This document shows, piece by piece, positions 8,042 to 17,619 of a stretch of 32,220 nucleotides of DNA; within the stretch, counting starts at the first letter, position 1, and every line of letters starts with the position of its first letter. The notes beneath the pieces were generated by a model that ran no database searches, was not told where the DNA came from, and saw only the letters and a program-made list of their open reading frames with translations. The stretch is from Comamonadaceae bacterium (GTDB taxonomy: Bacteria > Pseudomonadota > Gammaproteobacteria > Burkholderiales > Burkholderiaceae_C): positions 1 through 32,220 of the forward strand of contig CANBRM010000018.1 of the NCBI GenBank assembly GCA_947371915.1, in the 5' to 3' direction. A program made the translations under genes and the position numbers.

Positions 8042-8683
8042 ATGACACACACCAACCCCGCTTTCAGCCGCCCCGCCTTCACGTCACGCGTGGTGCCGGT
8101 CATCGTGATAACCCACCCCGACCAAGCTGTGCCCATGGCACACGCGCTGCTCGAAGGTGGCGTGGATGTGATGGAAATCACGCTACGCCATGCCGCAGGT
8201 TTGCCCGCGATTGAGCAAGTGGCCAAGCATGTGCCGCAGATGCATGTGGGCGCAGGCACCGTCACCCGCGCTGCAGAAATGGCCCGCGTGCAAGCCGCAG
8301 GGGCCAGCTTTGCGCTCTCGCCGGGCATGACTGACGCGCTCGTGCAGGCCGCCATGGATTGCAAGCTGCCCTTCATGCCAGGCGTCATGACGCCCGGCGA
8401 AGTGATGGCCGCACGCGACTACGGTTTTGGTGTGGTCAAACTCTTTCCCGCCGCACAAGCCGGTGGCTTGGCCATGCTCAAAGCCTTGGGTGGCCCTTTG
8501 GGTGACATGCGTTTTTGCCCCACCGGCGGCGTGTCGCTGGCCAACATGGGTGAGTTCTTGAAGCAACCCAACGTGGCCATGGTCGGCGGCTCATGGCTCA
8601 CACCCATAGACGTGGTGGAGCGCGGCGACTGGGCCGAGATCACCCGCTTGGCGCGTGAAGCCACAGCGGCGGCCAACGTCTGA
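8042..8683 (+). CDS. eda: KDPG/KHG aldolase (2-dehydro-3-deoxy-phosphogluconate aldolase)
   Basis: A 213-residue class I aldolase that splits KDPG into pyruvate and glyceraldehyde-3-phosphate, completing the Entner-Doudoroff pathway. Catalytic residues occur at the same positions as in the E. coli enzyme: E45 and R49 in 'MEITLRHA', T73 in 'GAGTVTRA' and the Schiff-base K133 in 'GVVKLFPAAQ'. The phosphate-binding 'FCPTGGVS' follows near 158-165. The ATG at 8042 fits the family N-terminus; a longer reading frame reaching back into edd would add unrelated residues. A 94 bp spacer separates it from edd, unlike the overlapping genes upstream, and I found no obvious operator or terminator in that spacer. 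No strong Shine-Dalgarno is visible. Confidence 0.96.
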   Translation: MTHTNPAFSRPAFTSRVVPVIVITHPDQAVPMAHALLEGGVDVMEITLRHAAGLPAIEQVAKHVPQMHVGAGTVTRAAEMARVQAAGASFALSPGMTDALVQAAMDCKLPFMPGVMTPGEVMAARDYGFGVVKLFPAAQAGGLAMLKALGGPLGDMRFCPTGGVSLANMGEFLKQPNVAMVGGSWLTPIDVVERGDWAEITRLAREATAAANV

Positions 8684-8767
8684 GCCCACCTCAATTTATT
8701 CAAAGTCGTTGAAGAACTTTCATCGGCTCAGCCTAAGAACCCCTCTTAATTTGACGAAAATTCACAC

Positions 8768-10375
8768 ATGACCACCTTCGTCCCGCCCCAACACCGCACA
8801 GCTTGGAAAGCCCTCCAAAGTCTGTCTGACAGCACACTGCCGCATTTGCGAGATTTGCTGAAGACGCCACACCGTCACGAGCAACTGCAAGCCAGTGGCG
8901 CAGGCATCACCATTGAGTACGAGCGTCAGCGCGTCAACGAGGCTGTGCTTCAACAGCTGCTGGCCTTGGCCGATGAATCGCAAGTCATGCAACAAGCGCA
9001 AGCCATGTTCAAGGGCGAGCCCATCAATGCCACCGAACAACGCGCGGTGTTACACGTGGCCTTGCGCGGCAGCCATGTGCCCAACCCGCCTTGGGGCCGT
9101 GAGATTTCCAAACAAGTGGCGCACGAACTGCACCGCGTGTGCACCTTCGCTGAAAAAGTGCGCGAAGGCCAAATGAAAGGTTATGGCGGCGAGTCCATCA
9201 CCGATGTGGTGAACCTCGGCATTGGCGGCTCTGACCTCGGCCCCCGCATGACCACCGAAGCGCTGAGCCACTTGACCCGTGACAGCTTCAAAAACAAGGT
9301 GCGTGTGCACTACGTGTCCAACGTGGACGCGTGGAGCCTGTACACCACCCTCGCCCACCTCAACCCCGCACGCACCGCCTTTGTGGTGCAAAGCAAAACC
9401 TTCACCACGCAAGAAACCATGACGCTGGCCGCCTCGGCCAAACGTTGGTTGAGCGACGGCGGCTGCCCCAGCGACCAACTGCATCAGCACTTGGTGGCGG
9501 TCACGGCCAGCCCCAAACTCTCGGCAGCGCAGGGCTTCACCGCGGAGCACACCTTTGGTTTTTGGGACTGGGTGGGTGGCCGTTATTCCGTGTGGTCGGC
9601 CATTGGTTTGCCTTTGGCCATCTCGATCGGTGCCTTTGCCTTTCAAGACATGCTCTTGGGCGCACGCGCCATGGACGAGCACTTCATGACCGCGCCCAAA
9701 GAGCAAAACCTGCCGCTGTTGATGGCCTTGTTGGGCGTGTGGAACCGCAACTTTTTAGGTGCCACCACGCACAACATCGCGCCTTACGCGTCGCCCTTGG
9801 GCAAGTTCGCGTCGTTCTTGCAACAGATGGACATGGAGTCCAACGGCAAGCGCACCCACATCGATGGCAGCCCTGTCGAAGTGGGCACCTCGCCCGTGTT
9901 GTGGGGTGGGTTGGGCATTGACGGTCAACACGCTTACTTTCAGTTGATCCATCAAGGCCAACATTTGGTGCCCATGGACTTCATTGGCCTACGCACTGAG
10001 CGCAGCCCCTTGCCTTTTGCAGCCGAACACCACCGCGTGGTCTTGCTCAACATGCAGGCCCAAGCCCAAGCTTTGGCGATGGGTCGCAGCTTGGAAGAAA
10101 CCGTGAAAGAAATGCGCGACAGCGGCACCGACGAAGCCGAAATTCAACGCTTGGCCCCGCACCGCAGCTACCCTGGCAACGTGCCTAGCACCACCATTTG
10201 GGTAGACGCCTTGACCCCGCGCAGCATGGGTGCCTTGATGGCCTTGTACGAGCACAAAGTGTTCTCCCAAGCCGCCATTTGGGGCATTCACGCCTATGAC
10301 CAATGGGGGGTGGAATTGGGCAAAAAAATGGCCAAAGACATTGAAGCTGCTGACGCCGAACGCCAGAAAGACTGA
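8768..10375 (+). CDS. pgi: Glucose-6-phosphate isomerase
   Basis: A 535-residue cytoplasmic enzyme interconverting glucose-6-phosphate and fructose-6-phosphate. In an Entner-Doudoroff organism it feeds fructose-6-phosphate back into the pathway or supplies it for biosynthesis. Motifs in order: 'GIGGSDLGPRM' (sugar-phosphate binding), 'VGGRYSVWSAIGLP' (first PGI signature), 'DMESNGKR' with catalytic Glu near 357, 'IHQGQH' with His near 395, and the C-terminal signature 'YDQWGVELGKKMAKDI' with the conserved Lys near 519. Length is near the usual 550. It is 84 bp downstream of eda and only 3 bp upstream of glk, so pgi and glk are co-transcribed. Confidence 0.97.
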   Translation: MTTFVPPQHRTAWKALQSLSDSTLPHLRDLLKTPHRHEQLQASGAGITIEYERQRVNEAVLQQLLALADESQVMQQAQAMFKGEPINATEQRAVLHVALRGSHVPNPPWGREISKQVAHELHRVCTFAEKVREGQMKGYGGESITDVVNLGIGGSDLGPRMTTEALSHLTRDSFKNKVRVHYVSNVDAWSLYTTLAHLNPARTAFVVQSKTFTTQETMTLAASAKRWLSDGGCPSDQLHQHLVAVTASPKLSAAQGFTAEHTFGFWDWVGGRYSVWSAIGLPLAISIGAFAFQDMLLGARAMDEHFMTAPKEQNLPLLMALLGVWNRNFLGATTHNIAPYASPLGKFASFLQQMDMESNGKRTHIDGSPVEVGTSPVLWGGLGIDGQHAYFQLIHQGQHLVPMDFIGLRTERSPLPFAAEHHRVVLLNMQAQAQALAMGRSLEETVKEMRDSGTDEAEIQRLAPHRSYPGNVPSTTIWVDALTPRSMGALMALYEHKVFSQAAIWGIHAYDQWGVELGKKMAKDIEAADAERQKD

Positions 10376-10378
10376 TGC

Positions 10379-11389
10379 ATGTTTGAGTCACGCAATCCCG
10401 CCGTCAAAGAAGCAGCCCCGTACCCCCGATTGCTCGGCGACATTGGCGGCACCAACGCACGCTTTGGCTGGCAAGCCGCTGAGAACGCGCCCATCGACCA
10501 TGTGCAAGTGCTGCCCTGCGCAGAGCACGCCTCCTTGCTAGAGGCTGCGCAAACCTACTTGCGTGACCAGCAGTTGAGCGCACCACCCTGTGCCGCCTTC
10601 GGCATTGCCAACCCCGTCACGGGCGACCAAGTGGCCATGACCAACCATCACTGGAAGTTCTCAGTCACCGCACTGCGTGAAGGCTTGGGCGTGTCACGCT
10701 TCTTGTTGCTCAATGATTTCACAGCCTTGGCCTTGTCGCTCACGTTGTTACCTGAATCGCAAAAACACCAAGTGGGCGGCGGCACCGCAGCGCCCAACGC
10801 AGCCATTGGTTTGATTGGTCCAGGCACCGGCTTGGGCGTATCAGGACTGTTCCCCGTGGGCTACCAAAACAAATGGATGCCCATCGCCGGAGAAGGCGGT
10901 CACGTCAGCCTGACCGCCACCACCGCGCATGAGTTTGCGGCCATTCAACAATTGCAAAAACGCTACGGCCATGTGTCTGCCGAGCGCGTCATCTCAGGCG
11001 CGGGTTTGGTCGATCTGTACCACGCGCTCTGCGATTTGAAAGACGGCCACGGCAGAGAAATCACCACACCCGCCGAAGTGCTGGAGCGCGCGCAAGAGGT
11101 ACCTACCTCCACCGCCAACGAAGCCCTCGATATGTTCTGCGGCTTCTTAGGTTCGGTGGCTGGCGACTTGGCCTTGACCTTGGGCGCACGCGGTGGCATT
11201 TACATTGGCGGCGGCATCGTGCCGCGCTTGGGCGAACGCTTTGCATCCTCGCCCTTTCGTGACCGCTTTGAAGCCAAAGGTCGTTTTAAAAAATACTTGC
11301 AAGACGTGCCCACCTGGGTCATCCACAGCCCTGTCTCGCCTGCCTTGCAAGGTGCCTCGCAAGCGCTGTCACTCACGCAGTGGGTCTGA
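10379..11389 (+). CDS. glk: Glucokinase (Glk family)
   Basis: A 336-residue bacterial glucokinase that phosphorylates cytoplasmic glucose with ATP. It is required because the sugar imported by the ABC system in this window arrives unphosphorylated. The ATP-binding phosphate-1 motif 'LLGDIGGTNARFGW' lies at about 18-31. 'MTNHHWKFS' (87-95) is a family hallmark, and 'LLNDFTALAL' (110-119) holds the catalytic Asp113. 'GPGTGLGVSGL', 'GEGGHVSL' and 'GGIYIGGGIVPRL' follow in the expected order. It is the classical Glk family, not ROK. The first 15 residues are a variable extension. The start lies 3 bp after pgi, so the pair is co-transcribed. No terminator is evident in the 68 bp before ppc. Confidence 0.95.
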   Translation: MFESRNPAVKEAAPYPRLLGDIGGTNARFGWQAAENAPIDHVQVLPCAEHASLLEAAQTYLRDQQLSAPPCAAFGIANPVTGDQVAMTNHHWKFSVTALREGLGVSRFLLLNDFTALALSLTLLPESQKHQVGGGTAAPNAAIGLIGPGTGLGVSGLFPVGYQNKWMPIAGEGGHVSLTATTAHEFAAIQQLQKRYGHVSAERVISGAGLVDLYHALCDLKDGHGREITTPAEVLERAQEVPTSTANEALDMFCGFLGSVAGDLALTLGARGGIYIGGGIVPRLGERFASSPFRDRFEAKGRFKKYLQDVPTWVIHSPVSPALQGASQALSLTQWV

Positions 11390-11457
11390 CACGTTTCTTC
11401 GGCTAAAGGCTCACAAGGCCTTGCGCCGCAATTTCTCCTCACCTTCACGAGTCCCGA

Positions 11458-14367
11458 ATGACTGACACCACCTCTTCAGCCAAAGCCAAAGTCACCGCCC
11501 CACCGAAACTGTCTGCCGCTGCACGCGCCACACAAATTACCAAAAACAATGAGCGTCCGCTGGTCGAAGACATTCGCCTGTTGGGTCGCATTTTGGGCGA
11601 CGTGATTCGCGAGCAAGAAGGCCGTGAGTCGTATGAGCTGGTCGAGCAAGTGCGCAAACTCTCGGTGGCTTTTCGCCGCGATGCCGATGCCGAGGCCGAC
11701 AAAGCGCTCAAAAAACTGCTGGCCTCGCTGAGCGGCGAAGCCACCGTCAGCGTGATTCGCGCCTTCACCTACTTCAGCCACTTGGCCAACTTGGCCGAAG
11801 ACCGCCACCACATTCGCCGCCGCGCCATCCACGAGCGCGCGGGTGACACGCAGGAGGGCAGCCTGTCCGTCGCACTGAGCAGACTAAAAGCAGCAGGCAT
11901 TTCGCCCAAAAGCATTGTGCAAACGCTGGCACACAGCCATGTGTCGCCCGTGCTGACTGCGCACCCCACCGAGGTGCAACGCAAAAGCATCTTGGACGCC
12001 GAGCGTGGCATTGCCCAGCTACTGAGTGAGCGCGATGACATCCAATCTCGCGCCTTGCCGCAGTCAAGCGCCAAATCCAAAACCGTGCCCGATGCTTTGG
12101 CCCTGCGCGAGTTGGCCGCCAACGAACTGCAAATTCGCGCCCGTGTGTTGCAGCTGTGGCAAACCCGCCTGCTGCGCTTCACCAAGCTCACCGTGTCAGA
12201 CGAGATTGAGAACGCGCTGAGCTATTACGAAGCCACGTTCTTAAGCGAAATACCCAAGCTCTACGCCGACCTTGAAGCTGAGTTGGGCCACGCCCATGTG
12301 CACAGCTTTTTGCGCATGGGGCAATGGATTGGCGGTGACCGCGATGGCAACCCCAACGTCAACGCCGACACCCTGCACTACGCCTTGCGCCGCCAAGCCG
12401 ATGTGGCGCTGCGTCACTACCTGACCGAGTTGCATTACTTGGGCACCGAGTTGTCCATGTCGGCCATGCTGGTCGATGTGACGCCCGAGATGCAAGCCTT
12501 GGCCGAACGCTCGCCCGACACCAACGCCCACCGCCAAGACGAGCCTTACCGACGTGCTTTGACCGGCATGTACGCCCGTTTGGCCGCCACACTCAAAGAC
12601 CTCACCGGTGGCGACGCCGCACGCCATGCTGTGGCCCCGCAAAACCCCTACGCTTCGGCCCAAGAGTTGTTGGCCGACTTGCGCGTGATTGCCGAGTCCC
12701 TGCAAGCGCAACACGGCAGCGCCTTGATGGCGCAGCGCCTCACGCCACTCATGCGGGCGGTCGAGGTGTTTGGCTTTCACCTCGCCACCGTGGACTTGCG
12801 CCAAAGCTCGGACCAACACGAGTTGGTCATCGCTGAATTGCTGGCCACCGCAGGTGTGCAAGCGCACTATGCCAAGCTCGACGAAGAACAACGCGTGGCC
12901 GTGCTGACACAGTTGCTGCGCGACGCCCGCCCCTTGCGTGTGATGGGTGCACCCTATTCAGACTTGGCCCGCAAGGAACTGGCCATTTTTGAAACCGCCC
13001 GCAACATGCGCGCCGCCTTTGGTGCCGACGCCATTCGTCACTACATCATCAGCCACACCGAAACCGTGAGCGACTTGCTGGAAGTGTTATTGCTGCAAAA
13101 AGAAACCGGCTTGATGCGCGGCACCTTGGACCACAAAGCCTCCACCTGCGATTTGGTGGTGGTGCCTTTGTTCGAAACCATCGACGACTTGCGCCGTGCT
13201 GCCGACATCATGGGCGGCTTCTACGCCGTCACTGGCGTGGCCGATTTGGTCAAGCGCAGCGGTGCGGAGCAAGACATCATGTTGGGCTATTCGGACAGCA
13301 ACAAAGATGGAGGCATCTTCACCAGCAACTGGGAGCTGTACCGCGCCGAAATCGCCCTGGTCGCTTTGTTCGATGGCTTGTTCAAACACCACGACATCAC
13401 CTTGCGCATGTTTCACGGCCGTGGCGGCACGGTGGGTCGCGGCGGCGGCCCCAGCTACCAAGCCATTCTGGCGCAGCCCCCAGGAACCGTGCGTGGCCAA
13501 ATTCGCCTGACCGAGCAAGGCGAAGTGATTGGCTCCAAATACGCCAACCCCGAAATTGGGCGTCGCAATTTAGAAACCCTCGTGGCCGCCACCCTCGAAG
13601 CCACCTTGCTGCAAACCACCCAACCAGCACCGCCCACCTTTTTGGATGCCGCGCAATGGCTGTCAGAAGCGAGCATGAAGGCCTACCGTGGCTTGGTGTA
13701 CGACACCCCCGGCTTCACCGAGTACTTCTTTGCCTCCACACCGTTGCGTGAAATTGCAGAGCTCAACATTGGCTCGCGTCCTGCGGCACGCCCAAAAAGC
13801 GGTAATGCCTCGCCACGCATTGAAGACCTGCGCGCCATTCCTTGGGGCTTCAGCTGGGGCCAATGCCGCTTGACGCTGCCCGGTTGGTTGGGCTTTGGCT
13901 CTGCGGTGGACCAGTTCATCCACCACCATCCCAAACTCAAACCCAAAGACGCACTGGCTTTGCTGCAAAAAATGCAACGACAGTGGCCGTTTTTCCGGTC
14001 CTTGCTCTCCAACCTTGACATGGTGTTGGCCAAGAGCGATTTGGGCTTGGCCTCGCGCTACGCAGAGTTGGTCAGCGACACGCGCTTGCGCAAGCGGATC
14101 TTTGCGTTGATCGAAACCGAGTGGCACCGCACGTCAGACGCGCTGAAACAAGTCACGGGTGACAAGCAACGTTTGGTCAACAACGCAGCGCTGGAACGCT
14201 CCATGCGCCACCGCTTCCCCTACATCGATCCGCTGCACCATTTGCAAGTCGAGCTGATTCGCCGCTACCGAGCAGGCAAGCGCCCGCAAGACCGCGATGA
14301 GAAAGCCCAACGCGGTATTCACATCTCCATCAACGGCATTGCGGCCGGTTTGCGCAACACGGGCTAA
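11458..14367 (+). CDS. ppc: Phosphoenolpyruvate carboxylase
   Basis: A 969-residue biotin-independent carboxylase making oxaloacetate from PEP and bicarbonate, an anaplerotic reaction. Catalytic signatures are intact: '[14 protein letters not shown]' with catalytic His near 169, '[12 protein letters not shown]' near 290-301, '[14 protein letters not shown]' near 652-665 with the essential Arg, '[12 protein letters not shown]', and the conserved C-terminal '[10 protein letters not shown]'. At 969 residues it is longer than the E. coli enzyme (883). The excess is partly an Ala/Lys-rich N-terminal extension of about 35 residues. It lies on the same strand as the glucose genes, 68 bp after glk and 30 bp before the response regulator, so read-through from the sugar cluster is plausible but not shown. 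Confidence 0.97.
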   Translation: MTDTTSSAKAKVTAPPKLSAAARATQITKNNERPLVEDIRLLGRILGDVIREQEGRESYELVEQVRKLSVAFRRDADAEADKALKKLLASLSGEATVSVIRAFTYFSHLANLAEDRHHIRRRAIHERAGDTQEGSLSVALSRLKAAGISPKSIVQTLAHSHVSPVLTAHPTEVQRKSILDAERGIAQLLSERDDIQSRALPQSSAKSKTVPDALALRELAANELQIRARVLQLWQTRLLRFTKLTVSDEIENALSYYEATFLSEIPKLYADLEAELGHAHVHSFLRMGQWIGGDRDGNPNVNADTLHYALRRQADVALRHYLTELHYLGTELSMSAMLVDVTPEMQALAERSPDTNAHRQDEPYRRALTGMYARLAATLKDLTGGDAARHAVAPQNPYASAQELLADLRVIAESLQAQHGSALMAQRLTPLMRAVEVFGFHLATVDLRQSSDQHELVIAELLATAGVQAHYAKLDEEQRVAVLTQLLRDARPLRVMGAPYSDLARKELAIFETARNMRAAFGADAIRHYIISHTETVSDLLEVLLLQKETGLMRGTLDHKASTCDLVVVPLFETIDDLRRAADIMGGFYAVTGVADLVKRSGAEQDIMLGYSDSNKDGGIFTSNWELYRAEIALVALFDGLFKHHDITLRMFHGRGGTVGRGGGPSYQAILAQPPGTVRGQIRLTEQGEVIGSKYANPEIGRRNLETLVAATLEATLLQTTQPAPPTFLDAAQWLSEASMKAYRGLVYDTPGFTEYFFASTPLREIAELNIGSRPAARPKSGNASPRIEDLRAIPWGFSWGQCRLTLPGWLGFGSAVDQFIHHHPKLKPKDALALLQKMQRQWPFFRSLLSNLDMVLAKSDLGLASRYAELVSDTRLRKRIFALIETEWHRTSDALKQVTGDKQRLVNNAALERSMRHRFPYIDPLHHLQVELIRRYRAGKRPQDRDEKAQRGIHISINGIAAGLRNTG

Positions 14368-14397
14368 ACCCAGCGCAGGGTGCGGTAAATTAGCCCT

Positions 14398-15087
14398 ATG
14401 GCCCATTTACTGATTGTTGAAGACGACGACTTGCTGCGTGACGGCTTGACGGACCTGTTCCGTCAAGCCGGTCACACCGTGGACCACTGCGCCGACGGCC
14501 TCAGCGCCCAAACTTTGTTGAGCGACCACGTGGTTGACGCCGTGTTGCTCGACTTGGGCCTGCCCAAACTCGACGGCATGGCCCTGCTGCAATGGCTACG
14601 ACAGCGCTTTGAGAGCTTGCCCGTGATGATCTTGACCGCACGCGACGGCGTGGATGATCGGGTGGAAGGATTGATGGCTGGTGCCGATGACTACCTTACG
14701 AAACCCTTCAACAACGCCGAGCTCAGCGCCCGCATGCAAGCCCTGCTGCGCCGCGCCCGATTGCCCGCTTTTCAAAGCAGCCTGAATGACTACCACGACA
14801 CCAAACAGGCGCTGGAGATTGACCCCAACCTGCCACGCATGCGCATCAACGGTCAAGCCACCGACTTGACACAACGCGAGTGGGAACTTTTGCGCTTGCT
14901 GCACCAACGCCTCAACCAAGTGGTCAGCCGCGAGGATGTGGCCACCGCATGGCAAAGTGAATCGGCAGAGCCGACGGCGTCGAACGCGCTGGAGGTGTAC
15001 ATCCACCGCCTGCGCCGCAAGCTCACCGGCTCAGGGCTGAACATTCGCAACGTGCGCGGCTTGGGCTACATGCTGGAACCGGTGTGA
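14398..15087 (+). CDS. OmpR/PhoB-family response regulator (TctD/QseB-like)
   Basis: A 229-residue response regulator. The receiver domain (1-120) has the acidic pocket 'VEDDD' (D9-D11), phosphoacceptor D52 in 'LLDLGLPKLDG' and K102 in 'YLTKPFNNAEL'. The C-terminal winged helix (about 140-226) has 'LTQREWELLRLLHQRLNQVV' and the wing 'NVRGLGYMLEPV'. The stop overlaps the GTG start of the sensor kinase (GTGA), so the two form one unit. Closest style is TctD/QseB. By analogy with the Pseudomonas glucose locus, where an OmpR-type regulator and its kinase flank the sugar ABC genes, it may regulate the uptake operon that is convergent with it. Signal and targets are not readable from the sequence. 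Confidence 0.9.
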   Translation: MAHLLIVEDDDLLRDGLTDLFRQAGHTVDHCADGLSAQTLLSDHVVDAVLLDLGLPKLDGMALLQWLRQRFESLPVMILTARDGVDDRVEGLMAGADDYLTKPFNNAELSARMQALLRRARLPAFQSSLNDYHDTKQALEIDPNLPRMRINGQATDLTQREWELLRLLHQRLNQVVSREDVATAWQSESAEPTASNALEVYIHRLRRKLTGSGLNIRNVRGLGYMLEPV

Positions 15088-16478
15088 GCCAACCCAGTCT
15101 GTCGCTGCGTCGCCAGTTATTAATCTGGCTGCTGTTGCCCCAGTTGGTGCTGTGGCTGGGCGGCGGTGCGCTGACTTACCGCATTGCACGCAATTACGCC
15201 GAAAAGGGCTTGGACCAATCGCTGTCCCAATCAGTGCGCTCGTTGGCACGGCAAGTTAAACCACTGGGCTCGGGCTTGTTGGTGGACTTTCCACGCGCAG
15301 CCCAAGCCATCATTGAAGAAGACCCTGCAGATCGCGTGAGCTACATGGTGTCCTCGCCGCCCGGCAAGTTTTTGCTGGGCAACCAAGCTTTTGCCGAGCC
15401 CCCCATCACAGGCGCGCAAGCCAACACCCCCGATGCGCCCGTGTTTTATCGCATGGAACTGGCGGGCAAGCCCATGCGCGCCGTGTCTTTGGAAGTGGCC
15501 TACGGCGACGCGGACACCCCGCAACGCTTGCGAGTACAGCTGGCCAAAAGCTATGTCGCACGCGAACGCATTGCCGAAGAGCTGGTGGCTGATTTGCTGG
15601 CCCCGCTGCTGCTCTTGGGCGTGGTGCTGAGCATCTTGGTATACGCCGGCATCAAACGGGGCATGGCACCGCTCACCAAACTCGACAAGCAATTGCAAGA
15701 CCGATCTGAGTCCGAATTGACGCCTTTGGAGCTGACCACCGCCCCCACCGAAGTGCATGCCTTGGTGGGCTCGATCAACCGCTTGCTGCTGGCCGTACGA
15801 CGCAACGTGAGTCAAGAAAAACGTTTCATCAACGACGCTGCCCATCAACTGCGAACGCCGTTGGCGGGCATCATCAACCAAACCGATTTGGCGCTGAGTG
15901 AGCCCGATACCAGCTTGCTCAAAGCGCGGTTGCACAAAGTGCATGCAGGCGCACAACGCAGCGCGCACTTGGTCAACCAGCTGCTGGCTTTGGCTCGCAG
16001 CGGCACCGAGGTGCCCATGACGCGTTTGGATTTGGCCAGCCTAGCCCAAGATGTGGCGCGCGAACTGAGCCCACGCGCCGTGGCGCTGAAGGTAGATTTG
16101 GGCTACGAAGGCGATGCACACGTTTGGATGAATGGCTCGGTGGTGTTGCTGCGCGAAGCCATCACCAACGTGATTGACAACGCGCTGCGCTATGGCGCGG
16201 TCGGCGTTGCAGAGGGAGGCGACGCGACCATCACCGTATCAGTGCACCACCATGACCGCACCTGCGTGTTGGCGGTCGAAGACAACGGGCTGGGGTTGAC
16301 GGAAGCGCAACGCGATCAAGCCTTTGATCGTTTTTGGCGCGCCAACGAACTGCCAGGAGGCTGCGGCCTCGGGCTGTCCATCGTGCAAGAGATTGCGCGG
16401 CGCCATGGCGGCGAAGCGCGCGTGCTGCCGGTGCAGCCGCAGGGCTTGCGGGTTGAGCTCACGCTGCAAGCCACTTAA
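15084..16478 (+). CDS. TctE-like sensor histidine kinase
   Basis: A 464-residue membrane kinase starting at a GTG that overlaps the regulator's stop by 4 nt. Topology: transmembrane helix 1 (about 10-31), a periplasmic sensor region of about 135 residues resembling the TctE N-terminal domain, transmembrane helix 2 (about 172-192) followed by a linker/HAMP-like segment. The dimerisation domain has phosphoacceptor His254 in 'NDAAHQLRTPLAGI'. The ATPase domain shows the N box 'NVIDNALRYG', G1 'VEDNGLGL' and G2 'GGCGLGLSIVQEIARRHGG'. All key catalytic boxes are present, so it should be active. The ligand could be a carboxylate (TctE precedent) or a sugar acid (GtrS-like role), and I cannot decide between them. 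The 59 bp to the convergent ATPase gene shows no convincing terminator. Confidence 0.9.
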   Translation: MSQPSLSLRRQLLIWLLLPQLVLWLGGGALTYRIARNYAEKGLDQSLSQSVRSLARQVKPLGSGLLVDFPRAAQAIIEEDPADRVSYMVSSPPGKFLLGNQAFAEPPITGAQANTPDAPVFYRMELAGKPMRAVSLEVAYGDADTPQRLRVQLAKSYVARERIAEELVADLLAPLLLLGVVLSILVYAGIKRGMAPLTKLDKQLQDRSESELTPLELTTAPTEVHALVGSINRLLLAVRRNVSQEKRFINDAAHQLRTPLAGIINQTDLALSEPDTSLLKARLHKVHAGAQRSAHLVNQLLALARSGTEVPMTRLDLASLAQDVARELSPRAVALKVDLGYEGDAHVWMNGSVVLLREAITNVIDNALRYGAVGVAEGGDATITVSVHHHDRTCVLAVEDNGLGLTEAQRDQAFDRFWRANELPGGCGLGLSIVQEIARRHGGEARVLPVQPQGLRVELTLQAT

Positions 16479-16537
16479 CACCGCTGAGCGCATCAAACCG
16501 GCAAGCGCAGCACCGCCCTGAAACCGCCTCAGACCTT

Positions 16538-17608
16538 TTAGGCCAACCGCAACCCTGAGGCTTGGTCGAACCAAGTCACGTGCTCGGCTTGAATGCCCAA
16601 GCCCACGTGGTCACCCGGACGCACTTGCGTTTGCGGGGCGGTACGGACGGTTACTTTGCCAGCGGCCGTGTCGACCACCACAAAGGTGTCGGCCCCCGTG
16701 GGCTCCACCAAGTTCACCACGCCGCGCCAGGGCGCTGCGTCGTCGAAGCTCAGGTGTTCAGGCCGCAAGCCCAACTGCGTGGTGCTGCCCGCGTGCGTGG
16801 GTGCTGTCAATGCCAACTGAGCGCCTGCAATGTCAAAGGCGGCGCTATTGGCACTGACGCGACCTTCGATCAGGTTCATCGTGGGCGAGCCAATGAAGGT
16901 GGCCACGTAGGTGTTGGCGGGTCGGTTGTAAATTTCATCCGGTGTGCCCAGTTGCTGCAACACGCCGCCCTTCATGACCGCGATGCGGCTGCCCAAGGTC
17001 ATGGCTTCGACTTGGTCATGCGTTACATACACGCTGGTGATGCCGCTGAGCTGGTGCAAGCGTTTGATTTCAGCGCGCATCTCCACGCGCAACTTGGCGT
17101 CGAGGTTAGACAGAGGCTCGTCAAACAAGAACAGCTGAGGGTTGCGCGCCAAAGCACGGCCCATGGCCACGCGCTGGCGTTGACCGCCCGAGAGTTGCGA
17201 GGGGCGACGGTCCAGCAGATGTTCAATTTGCAACATGGCCGCCACTTCGGCAATGCGCGCCTGACGCTCAGCCTTGGGTACTTTGCGAATTTCGAGGGCG
17301 AAGCCAATGTTCTCGGCCACGCTCATCGTGGGGTACAGGGCGTAGCTTTGGAACACCATGGCAATGTCGCGCTGCGCGGGCGGCACGCCCACCACATTTT
17401 TGTTGCGAATGGCAATGCTGCCTTCGGTGGGCTCTTCCAAACCGGCAATGATGTTGAGCAAGGTGGACTTACCGCAGCCCGAGGGGCCGACCAAGATCAA
17501 GAACTCACCGGGGGCGACATCGATGTCGATGCGCTTAAGCACCTCCACCGTGTTGTCACCCTTGCCAAAACATTTGCGAATACCGCGAATTTCTAATGCT
17601 GAAGACAT
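16538..17608 (-). CDS. ugpC: Carbohydrate ABC transporter ATP-binding protein (MalK/UgpC/GtsD type)
   Basis: A 356-residue ABC ATPase energising sugar import. Motifs: Walker A 'GPSGCGKST' (41-49), Q-loop 'MVFQSYALYP', signature 'LSGGQRQRVAMGRALAR', Walker B 'LFLFDEPLSNLD' and H-loop 'VYVTHDQVEA'. The C-terminal 120 residues form the MalK-type regulatory (TOBE) region with 'GLRPEHL'. It is the last gene of the minus-strand uptake operon, 11 bp after the second permease. Automated annotation often calls this subfamily UgpC, but the linked porin, permeases and glucose catabolic genes argue for glucose or a related sugar, like Pseudomonas GtsD. Shared use by other permeases is possible for MalK-type ATPases. 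Confidence 0.93.
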   Translation of the reverse strand: MSSALEIRGIRKCFGKGDNTVEVLKRIDIDVAPGEFLILVGPSGCGKSTLLNIIAGLEEPTEGSIAIRNKNVVGVPPAQRDIAMVFQSYALYPTMSVAENIGFALEIRKVPKAERQARIAEVAAMLQIEHLLDRRPSQLSGGQRQRVAMGRALARNPQLFLFDEPLSNLDAKLRVEMRAEIKRLHQLSGITSVYVTHDQVEAMTLGSRIAVMKGGVLQQLGTPDEIYNRPANTYVATFIGSPTMNLIEGRVSANSAAFDIAGAQLALTAPTHAGSTTQLGLRPEHLSFDDAAPWRGVVNLVEPTGADTFVVVDTAAGKVTVRTAPQTQVRPGDHVGLGIQAEHVTWFDQASGLRLA

Positions 17609-17619
17609 CGTCGTACCTC

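Noticed and set aside
16562-17596. A 344-codon open frame antisense to the sugar ABC ATPase gene
   Set aside because: Composition typical of a shadow frame (His, Gln, Val rich), with no motifs. The opposite strand has all ABC signatures.
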